Positions 1 to 5,775 of a stretch of 7,705 nt of DNA are shown piece by piece. Position 1 is the stretch's first letter. Every line of letters begins with the position of its first letter. Source of the DNA: Bacteroidota bacterium (GTDB lineage Bacteria; Bacteroidota; Bacteroidia; B-17B0; B-17BO). The notes under the pieces were generated by a model. The model did not search any database. It was not told the DNA's origin and saw nothing but the letters and a program-made list of their open reading frames with translations. The stretch lies in assembly GCA_947462425.1 (NCBI GenBank), contig CANHPI010000121.1, positions 1-7,705 of the forward strand, in the 5' to 3' direction. Made by a program: the position numbers and the translations under genes.

Positions 1-124
1 CAATGCAAATAATTTCAATTTGTTTATACGTTTGAGAAGCAACTGATTCTAAGCATTCTTCAATATATTCTTCTACGTTATAGCAAGGTATGATTACAGA
101 AACAAGCAAAATTTTATAAATCAA
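1..124 (-). CDS. Family 2 glycosyltransferase, N-terminal fragment (runs off left edge)
   Basis: This is the start of a GT-A fold family 2 glycosyltransferase, which would transfer a sugar from a nucleotide donor to a lipid-linked acceptor at the cytoplasmic face of the membrane. Reading leftwards, the frame encodes LLVSVIIPCYNVEEYIEECL, then an SVASQTY stretch and IEIICI. This is the hallmark first beta strand and helix of the family (SVIIPCYN...ECLESV..QTY..IEII). The nucleotide-binding Asp that normally follows a few residues later lies outside the window. No ATG is available: an in-frame TGA sits at 136-134. The likely start is TTG at 124, overlapping the end of the AT3 gene by 11 bp. TTG at 109 is the alternative and gives a protein beginning M-L-V-S-V-I-I-P. 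Family and frame are firm; the start codon is inferred. Confidence 0.88.
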   Translation of the reverse strand, partial: MIYKILLVSVIIPCYNVEEYIEECLESVASQTYKQIEIICI

Positions 125-1178
125 ATTTATTTTTCAGTTTACATATCGGAGATTCAATTAATTTCCATGATAGCAAAGCGACAATGTATGTAACAATAAG
201 GTAAATCAAAAACAATATATACTTATTATCTGGCATAGGAATATTTAATTTACTAGTAAATAATCCCAAAAAAGTTGGAATTGGTTTATGATATAAATAA
301 ATACCATAACTGATTTTACCTATGTCTTGCATAAATTTTAAATTCAAAATGGGAGTTATAAAATTATGAGTACCTTCAAAGCAAGCAAAAACTAAACATA
401 CTGCCATTATATTTATTAATTGAGGTAAAACCAAGGCATGGCTGGAATTAAAATAATTTAAAAGAAGCGTACTAACTATTGTAAATATTAAAATAGGTTT
501 GTGATATTTTTTCAATAAAGCCTCAGCACTAATAACTTTATAATGCATGAAATATGCCAACACAGCCCCTGAACCTAAAGCATCAAAATTCGAAAATGTT
601 ACACCTTTAATCGTACCAATACCATTATAATTGAGAGTAAGCCAATACCTGACTACTATTCCGGTTAACATCAATAATAAAATCAGCTTTAATTCATGCT
701 TCCTAGGAACAGATAATAATATTAATGGCCAAAATAGATAAAATTGTTCCTCTACAGCTAAAGACCATGAATGATTAATAAGAGGGCTTTGCCATCCCTT
801 TAAATAAAACAACCAATTTTGGGTGTATGAAAAATAATACCATTCATCACCCTTGTCACAGATCCATAAACCAAAGAAAACACTAAGACTAAATAAAATA
901 ATGATCATTAAATAATAAATCGGAAATAAACGTAAAGCTCTTTTAATTATAAAATTTTTAAATAATTCCCATATAGACTTATCTAAGTTATTCTTTTGAG
1001 CTAATAAAATAGATGTAATTAAATATCCTGAAATCACAAAAAATATCGGAACCCCATTAGCTCCATATGAAAATTGACCTATCTTTAATTCAACCATATA
1101 ATGCGCTAAAACAACCATAAAAGCTGCAATAGTTCGTAAGGAATCTAACTTGGATATGTAATTAAGTTGTTTGCTCAT
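114..1178 (-). CDS. AT3 (OafA/YrhL-type) integral membrane acyltransferase
   Basis: This 354-residue protein of the acyltransferase 3 family typically O-acylates a sugar of a surface polysaccharide, using acyl groups passed across the inner membrane. The family's R-X10-H motif is intact (R15 and H26 in LDSLRTIAAFMVVLAHY, residues 11-27). It is followed by GVPIFFVISGYLIT (42-55), HSWSLAVEEQFYLFWP (136-151), a FDALGSG element (198-204), and GKISYGIYLYHKP near 287-299. Around ten hydrophobic membrane segments run through the whole length. At 354 residues it is the size of the membrane domain alone, with no C-terminal SGNH domain of the kind fused in some OafA proteins. It starts at ATG, follows a 114-bp gap (the largest in the window), and overlaps the next glycosyltransferase gene. 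Acetyl is the usual acyl group, but the sequence does not show which group or sugar is used. Confidence 0.93.
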   Translation of the reverse strand: MSKQLNYISKLDSLRTIAAFMVVLAHYMVELKIGQFSYGANGVPIFFVISGYLITSILLAQKNNLDKSIWELFKNFIIKRALRLFPIYYLMIIILFSLSVFFGLWICDKGDEWYYFSYTQNWLFYLKGWQSPLINHSWSLAVEEQFYLFWPLILLSVPRKHELKLILLLMLTGIVVRYWLTLNYNGIGTIKGVTFSNFDALGSGAVLAYFMHYKVISAEALLKKYHKPILIFTIVSTLLLNYFNSSHALVLPQLINIMAVCLVFACFEGTHNFITPILNLKFMQDIGKISYGIYLYHKPIPTFLGLFTSKLNIPMPDNKYILFLIYLIVTYIVALLSWKLIESPICKLKNKFDL

Positions 1179-1292
1179 TTATATATTATAATTTGTGAAA
1201 AATAATTTATGTTTTAAATCTATATGGATATTACCTTTATATAAAACAGCTAGACAGGTAATCAACCAATTGCAAAAAATTCACTATCTATT
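1179..1292 (-). other. Only sizeable intergenic gap; weak possible promoter for the AT3 gene
   Basis: These 114 AT-rich bases separate the beta-helix acyltransferase gene from the AT3 gene, whereas every other junction is an overlap or a gap of at most 31 bp. On the minus strand TAGATTTA (1222-1215) matches the Bacteroidota -7 consensus TAnnTTTG at five of six fixed bases. It lies about 37 bp before the AT3 start, but there is no good TTTG -33 element at the expected spacing. A 6-bp inverted repeat (ATTACC 1230-1235, GGTAAT 1257-1262) has a 21-nt loop and no following T-run on the minus strand, so it is not a convincing terminator. I see no ORF or RNA here. An internal promoter is possible but weakly supported. 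Confidence 0.25.
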
Positions 1293-1961
1293 TTAGATAT
1301 TTTCTTTTGCAATAAAAGCTGCAACATTATTAAAAAACGACTCATGTTTAAGTAATTCTTCTTTTGGTAAATCCCACCATTTCATCTTCTCTAATTTCCT
1401 AATAGTGTCGTCATTAAATCTGTATTTTATAACTTTAGCCGGAGAACCAACAGCAATAGCATACGGAGGAACATCTTTATTTACAAAAGAACCTGCTCCT
1501 ATAACTGCTCCATTTCCTATTTTCACACCAGCTAAAATCATGACGTTTGCAGAAATTAAAACATCATGTCCAATATCTACGTTACCCTGACTACTTTCGT
1601 TATACAAGTTTTTCTCCACCCACCCTCTGCGTTTTGCATAAAATACCGGGCTAGTGCTTATATGATTTAATGGGTGTGCTATCAAGCCAATTTTAACATC
1701 CAATGAAATACTGGTAAAACGGCCAATACTTGAGCAGGCTCCAATGTAGCTTCTTTTACCAATATATAAACCCCTACTCAATTTTTTTAAGTTACGAATT
1801 TCAACGTCATGTTCTATTACAACACCTTCCTCTAACTCTATATCATTAGATAAAATGATTTTTATTTTACTGAATTTTGGTTTGGAAGGATAAACAAATT
1901 TCAAGACAAAATAGATTTTAATCTCTACCAATACACGTTTTATTCCATTAATGAATTCCAT
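1293..1961 (-). CDS. CatB-like left-handed beta-helix (hexapeptide repeat) acyltransferase
   Basis: This 222-residue cytoplasmic acyltransferase of the xenobiotic/CatB acetyltransferase group probably acetylates a sugar hydroxyl or amino group using acetyl-CoA, as a trimer. Two blocks of hexapeptide repeats are visible. The first is at about 47-94 ([30 protein letters not shown]). The second is at about 128-180 ([22 protein letters not shown], then [19 protein letters not shown] and [12 protein letters not shown]). The loop between them carries [13 protein letters not shown] (96-108), the family's conserved segment with its candidate catalytic His (H96). The C-terminus has the KMKWWDLP element (192-199) typical of this group. 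An N-terminal stretch of about 35 residues precedes the helix. The start is ATG; the gene overlaps the end of the upstream glycosyltransferase gene by 22 bp, which suggests coupled translation. The substrate cannot be read from sequence. It may serve the amino sugar made by the upstream aminotransferase, or another residue of the repeat unit. Confidence 0.92.
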   Translation of the reverse strand: MEFINGIKRVLVEIKIYFVLKFVYPSKPKFSKIKIILSNDIELEEGVVIEHDVEIRNLKKLSRGLYIGKRSYIGACSSIGRFTSISLDVKIGLIAHPLNHISTSPVFYAKRRGWVEKNLYNESSQGNVDIGHDVLISANVMILAGVKIGNGAVIGAGSFVNKDVPPYAIAVGSPAKVIKYRFNDDTIRKLEKMKWWDLPKEELLKHESFFNNVAAFIAKENI

Positions 1962-2791
1962 TTTTTTAAAATCTTTATCATAAAATTATTACTCTTTTTT
2001 TGTCCGGAAAATTCTTCCCACACATAATCTAATCTATTTATGCAATTAGTAAAATCATTAATTTTTTTGTACTTCCATTTACCAAATCCCTTAAGGTAAT
2101 TACTATACCGCTTAAAATCAATATCGCTCTGTTTATTAAGTTTAACAACTTTTGACTTAAATTCAATATACTTTTCATAAACAGTAACGATCTTACTATT
2201 ATAAATACCACATGTAACTGTTGTTGGAGATAATACTCTAAGATAAACCGGATGATTATTAGGAGCAAAAATCAAATTCCTATTTTGATAATACAAATAC
2301 CATTCCTTACTATGATCACAATTTAAAATAGGCAATTTATCTTCTCCTATCTCCATCATAGCATGTTCAAATTTATGGACTACTGTATTTGCCAACCAAC
2401 TTTTTTCTTTTTGACAAATTTTACCTGATGTTATATTATAAAATGTATGAAATTTATCCGCATAACAATCAAAATCCATCTTACTAAGTTTTTCTAGTAG
2501 ATGAGGATTAATGAGATCATCGTCATCAATACGAATAATATAGTCAGGTTTTATAACCATATTAATGATATATTCCTTTGCAAAAATTAACTTAATTTCC
2601 TTCGACTCTGCCTTAACTTTAGCATATGTTATATTTCCTTCTTGTTTTTCTTCCTCTCCAATTAATAAAGCTTGCCAATTTGAATATTTTTGATTATTTA
2701 AAGCTCTTATGAACTCCTGAAACAACATTCTTCTTAAAGGCGTTAATAATTTGGTTGGGGTAAGAGGGACTACAAACAAAAATTGTTTCAT
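1940..2791 (-). CDS. Divergent GT-A-like glycosyltransferase with an IRIDDDD motif
   Basis: This is probably a nucleotide-sugar-dependent glycosyltransferase of 283 residues. The N-terminus [12 protein letters not shown] looks like a first beta strand. The segment [20 protein letters not shown] (residues 20-39), then [10 protein letters not shown], parallels the helix and second strand of family 2 enzymes. [17 protein letters not shown] (86-102) holds the acidic metal/nucleotide-binding motif, in a setting like the RLDNDD motif of putative rhamnosyltransferases. The C-terminal half is Lys/Asn/Tyr-rich and has no motif I recognise. I chose ATG at 2791, which leaves 1 bp after the upstream stop and begins exactly at the core strand. 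An in-frame ATG at 2821 would add ten residues and overlap the upstream gene by 29 bp; it cannot be excluded. Neither start has a Shine-Dalgarno sequence. Donor and acceptor are unknown, and assignment to a GT family is tentative. Confidence 0.72.
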   Translation of the reverse strand: MKQFLFVVPLTPTKLLTPLRRMLFQEFIRALNNQKYSNWQALLIGEEEKQEGNITYAKVKAESKEIKLIFAKEYIINMVIKPDYIIRIDDDDLINPHLLEKLSKMDFDCYADKFHTFYNITSGKICQKEKSWLANTVVHKFEHAMMEIGEDKLPILNCDHSKEWYLYYQNRNLIFAPNNHPVYLRVLSPTTVTCGIYNSKIVTVYEKYIEFKSKVVKLNKQSDIDFKRYSNYLKGFGKWKYKKINDFTNCINRLDYVWEEFSGQKKSNNFMIKILKKWNSLME

Positions 2792-2792
2792 A

Positions 2793-3977
2793 TTAATTCG
2801 ATTTAAGAATTGAAATAACATTATTCAAAAAATCGCTTGCCGTATAGGCATCTAATACTGAAATAAAACAATCAATATTATGTTGCTGTTCCTCTAATGT
2901 TAATCTAATATTTTCTATTTTTAAATCAGCTTCAAGCTCTTCTATTTCACTTATTATAAATCCCTCTGCTATTAGCCATTTGTATGTAGTGCCTCTACTA
3001 TTCAAATAAATTTTACATCCTACTTTAATTGCAGTGAAAATATTACCTAAAGCATTTTGCCTATAACTATTAATTACAAGTGCTGCTGATTTTTCATATA
3101 TTGACTCAAAGGCTTCTTTGTCATAAAAATCTACAAGCAACTTTACATTTTTCATTTCCGTTAATGACTTTTTTAATTTTTCAGCATAAACTGGCTCGTT
3201 ACCATAGCTAAAAAATAAATTAAACTCAAAATTTGACTTGCTTTCAACTCTTTTTATAATATTTATTATATCAATATGATTATTTAATGAACCTGCGTTA
3301 TTACCTATAATTACATTATTTAACTTTTCTTTAACAACTCTAAATTCGCCAATTTCATGTTCATGATTTGTAAATTTCATTTCTATCAATTTTGGCAAAT
3401 AAAACAATCCACGTAATTCATCGTACTCATATTTATTGACCATCAAAATTGCATCAAGCTTTTTATAGATTTTTTGTTGATTATCCATCCCAACAGAATA
3501 TTCTTTATTAAAAATAATCTTTAAACTCCTTGAGAGATAAAAATATTTTTTTTTAAAATATGAAAAATATTTTTTTAACCCTCCTCTGTTTTTTTCATTA
3601 AATTGGTCATGTGAAAGAAAGGCAATTGTTTTTTCACTCAAATATTTACTTTTACATAAATTATACAATTCAAAACCGAAAAATCTTAGAAAAGATTTAA
3701 CGTTAGAATTCATCATCAATAAGATTTGAACTGCTGTATCGTTTAAATTATAAAAAACAACACCGTCAAACTTATTCAAATAAACGGATATAGAATTTAT
3801 ATCTTTCTTTGTATTTTGGATTATTTTGTATGGATAATTTAATTGGTTAAGTTTATTTAAATTATAATGTGACGCCGAACCTATAAACAAAACTTCATTA
3901 TCAAAATTTTTATTTATAAATTTATCTGTATCCCAAACAAAAGTGATAGTGTTATGAATATGAAGCAATTTATACAT
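2793..3977 (-). CDS. WecF/GT56-like glycosyltransferase (4-amino-4,6-dideoxyhexose transferase-like)
   Basis: The 394 residues resemble the GT56 family, whose founder WecF transfers TDP-Fuc4NAc to a lipid-linked acceptor in enterobacterial common antigen synthesis. Shared landmarks are the N-terminal strand with His (LLHIHN, 4-9) and GVVFYNLND...LLMM followed by FFGFELYNL (72-107), which corresponds to WecF FFHGQFNP...IWGADLYEL. Also shared are VIIGNNAGSLNNHIDIIN (222-239, WecF ILVGNSGDRSNEH) and FFSYGNEPVYAEKL (255-268). SYRQNALGNIFTAIKVGCKI (304-323) matches the family's RQQ-x-IG-T...AG pattern. It is longer than E. coli WecF (about 360 residues), chiefly through a basic, aromatic insertion around 125-170. 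The tryptophan of the WG-x-DLY motif is replaced by Phe. The start is ATG, 5 bp after the WbqC stop. Position beside a VioA-like aminotransferase supports a 4-amino-sugar donor. Similarity was judged by eye, so the family call is moderate. Confidence 0.65.
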   Translation of the reverse strand: MYKLLHIHNTITFVWDTDKFINKNFDNEVLFIGSASHYNLNKLNQLNYPYKIIQNTKKDINSISVYLNKFDGVVFYNLNDTAVQILLMMNSNVKSFLRFFGFELYNLCKSKYLSEKTIAFLSHDQFNEKNRGGLKKYFSYFKKKYFYLSRSLKIIFNKEYSVGMDNQQKIYKKLDAILMVNKYEYDELRGLFYLPKLIEMKFTNHEHEIGEFRVVKEKLNNVIIGNNAGSLNNHIDIINIIKRVESKSNFEFNLFFSYGNEPVYAEKLKKSLTEMKNVKLLVDFYDKEAFESIYEKSAALVINSYRQNALGNIFTAIKVGCKIYLNSRGTTYKWLIAEGFIISEIEELEADLKIENIRLTLEEQQHNIDCFISVLDAYTASDFLNNVISILKSN

Positions 3978-3982
3978 AATAC

Positions 3983-4693
3983 TTATAATAACTCAAATTC
4001 ACTTAACATTTTGTTGATTTCTTCAATACTATTAAACATCAAAACATCAACGATAGATAAGCCGCTCTGAAAATTATTTCTCCTTTGGATATAAGGTTTC
4101 AAATTCATTTTTTGAAAATAAATTTGTATATTATTTTTTGTGTATTTTTCTCTATCAAAAAAATCTAATCCTCCTATTGGATTAATATAGGTAATATTGC
4201 TCCCAAGTTTTTTACATATATTTAATGCCCATTCATCAGGCATTTTCGCTTCCTCAATCTCTAAATCCATTTCTGAAAAAATAGGCAAAGTCTTCGGAAA
4301 TCCTAAATATGCACAAATTTTTTCCAACAACATTTTAATAAAATATACGACCGATGTGTATTCTTTTTCGAAAACTTCGTTTAATAAACTAATTACTTTA
4401 TAATAGTTGGGAGCAGTTTTTTTGTAAATAATCAACTGAGATAATATCTTCTTTTTCCAATCTATCTCATTATTAATTTTCAAGTCTTTAATTAGTGTTC
4501 CACGCGAATGTTTTTCTAAAGGCACTTGAATATACAACCAACCTTCGTTTTGCTTTAGTATTCTATTGCGCTCAATCCAACCATGCCTTATAAACTGAAC
4601 TGTATCGAACAATATAAACTCGTCGGTATGTTTTATTAAACTGATGTAGCCTAAATAAGGAGCAAAATAAGGTTGCATAATAGCTATCTTCAT
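3983..4693 (-). CDS. WbqC-family protein
   Basis: The 236 residues match the WbqC family, found in O-antigen and other polysaccharide clusters, whose biochemical role I do not know to be established. The diagnostic N-terminus is present (IAIMQPYFAPYLGYISLI, residues 3-20; family pattern MQPYFFPYLGYF). It is followed by DEFILFDTVQFIRHGWIERN (24-43), a YINPIGG element near 170-176, and a C-terminal LSIVDVLMFNS segment typical of the family. There is no signal peptide or membrane segment, so it should be cytosolic. The length is normal for the family. Its ATG overlaps the TGA of the aminotransferase gene (ATGA, 4693-4690), a sign of translational coupling. That pairing, plus the GT56-like gene downstream, suggests a role in modifying or handling the amino sugar; this is inferred from context only. 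No Shine-Dalgarno sequence is visible. Confidence 0.9.
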   Translation of the reverse strand: MKIAIMQPYFAPYLGYISLIKHTDEFILFDTVQFIRHGWIERNRILKQNEGWLYIQVPLEKHSRGTLIKDLKINNEIDWKKKILSQLIIYKKTAPNYYKVISLLNEVFEKEYTSVVYFIKMLLEKICAYLGFPKTLPIFSEMDLEIEEAKMPDEWALNICKKLGSNITYINPIGGLDFFDREKYTKNNIQIYFQKMNLKPYIQRRNNFQSGLSIVDVLMFNSIEEINKMLSEFELL

Positions 4694-5763
4694 GAAAGGC
4701 TATTTATGATGTCAATAATTTTTTTCAAATCATTTTCGTTTAAACCCACATACAAAGGCAAACACAAAATACATTTTGCTATACTTTCAGAAACTGGCAT
4801 ATCACATGGTTTTACATAAGGAAGTGTGTTTAGTGATGGATAAAAATACCTTCTTGGCAGAATATCACTTTTACTCAACTTTCTTTGAATTTCAAGTAAC
4901 TTTTCTTCTGATTCTGTAATCACTGGGTAGTAACTATAATTCCATTCCGTATTTTCTCGAATTTTTATTTTTTTTAATCTAGAAAAATCAAGCGAAAAAT
5001 TATAAATATCTACTACTTTTTTTCTTCCCAAAAGTATTTCGCTCATGTAAGGCAAAACAGATAATCCCATGGCAGCTTGAATTTCAGAGATCTTTCCGTT
5101 TACACCCAAACCGTGAAATGCCAATGGACCGTCGTGACCGAAATTATGACTGTAAAACAGTTGATGTTTTAATTCCTCATTGTTTGTGAACATTGCACCA
5201 CCTTCTGCCATATGAAATAATTTGGTAGCGTGAAAGCTGCAGGTACTCACATCACCATAATCGAAAATGCTTTTTCCTTTATAACTTACGCCAAAACAAT
5301 GCGCCGCATCATATATCACAGTTAAATTATGTTTTTTTGCAATTGCTTCAATTGCTTCAACATGACAAGGATTTCCGAAAACATGTGTTGCTAAAATACA
5401 AGTTGTTTTGGTGGTAATAGCAGCTTCTATTTTTGTTTCGTCAATTGTTAAATACTCAGGATGAATATCTACAAATACAGGTGTACAATGTTCCCAAACA
5501 ATTGCTGCTGTTGTAGCTACATAACTAAAAGGTGTTGTAATTACTTCTCCGCCTTTAGCTAACAATTTCAGCGCCATTTGAATAGGAACAGTTCCATTGT
5601 TTGTAACAGTGAGCCAATTCACATTTAAATATGCTTTAAGCTTTTCTTCCAACAAATTTACCAACTCACCTCTGTTTGTAAGCCATTGATTATCGAATAC
5701 CTTCTTTACCCATTGATTATATTCTTCGATAGGTGGTAAAAATGTTTTAGTAACTGGAATCAA
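4690..5763 (-). CDS. DegT/DnrJ/EryC1/StrS aminotransferase, VioA-like sugar 4-aminotransferase
   Basis: This is a cytosolic PLP enzyme of 357 residues that would transfer an amino group, normally from glutamate, to C4 of a nucleotide-linked 4-keto-6-deoxyhexose. Visible elements are IPVTKTFLPPIEEY (2-15), WLTNRG (27-32), NNGT (55-58), ITTPFSYVATTAA (75-87), HVFGNPC (127-133) and YDAAHCFG (151-158, with Asp152 for the pyridine nitrogen). CSFHATKLFHMAEGGA (175-190) carries PLP-binding Lys181, and NGKISEIQAAMG (222-233) and RRYFYPSLNTLPY follow. The HATKLFH and RRYFYP wording and short length resemble VioA (dTDP-viosamine) more than WecE, but 4-epimer specificity is uncertain. The start is TTG at 5763. 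The only upstream in-frame codons back to the previous gene's TAA (5778-5776) are AAA, AAC, ATT and AAA, and the family N-terminus begins here. The keto-sugar must be supplied by RmlA/RmlB encoded elsewhere. The gene is visibly richer in GC than the next two genes. Confidence 0.94.
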   Translation of the reverse strand: MIPVTKTFLPPIEEYNQWVKKVFDNQWLTNRGELVNLLEEKLKAYLNVNWLTVTNNGTVPIQMALKLLAKGGEVITTPFSYVATTAAIVWEHCTPVFVDIHPEYLTIDETKIEAAITTKTTCILATHVFGNPCHVEAIEAIAKKHNLTVIYDAAHCFGVSYKGKSIFDYGDVSTCSFHATKLFHMAEGGAMFTNNEELKHQLFYSHNFGHDGPLAFHGLGVNGKISEIQAAMGLSVLPYMSEILLGRKKVVDIYNFSLDFSRLKKIKIRENTEWNYSYYPVITESEEKLLEIQRKLSKSDILPRRYFYPSLNTLPYVKPCDMPVSESIAKCILCLPLYVGLNENDLKKIIDIINSLS

Positions 5764-5775
5764 TTTAATGTTTTT

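Noticed and set aside
114..1178. Multi-spanning protein considered as a Wzy polymerase or Wzx flippase
   Set aside because: The R-X10-H, FFVISGYL and HSWSLAVEEQFY motifs identify it as an AT3 acyltransferase.
1230..1262. ATTACC...GGTAAT inverted repeat as a terminator or operator
   Set aside because: Only a 6-bp stem with a 21-nt loop and no U-tract on the transcribed strand; expected by chance in this composition.
1405..1590. 61-codon plus-strand open frame
   Set aside because: Lies antisense inside the beta-helix acyltransferase gene, with no recognisable protein features; a by-product of low-stop antisense codons.
2038..2268. 76-codon minus-strand open frame in another phase
   Set aside because: Fully inside the IRIDDDD glycosyltransferase gene in a different frame; Leu/Ile-rich low-complexity product typical of AT-rich shadow frames.
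4197..4403. 68-codon plus-strand open frame
   Set aside because: Antisense to WbqC, whose own frame is complete with family motifs.
5341..5361. Tandem 9-bp repeat (ATTGCTTCA twice)
   Set aside because: Encodes the E-A-I-E-A-I-A helix normal for this aminotransferase family; not an independent DNA repeat.
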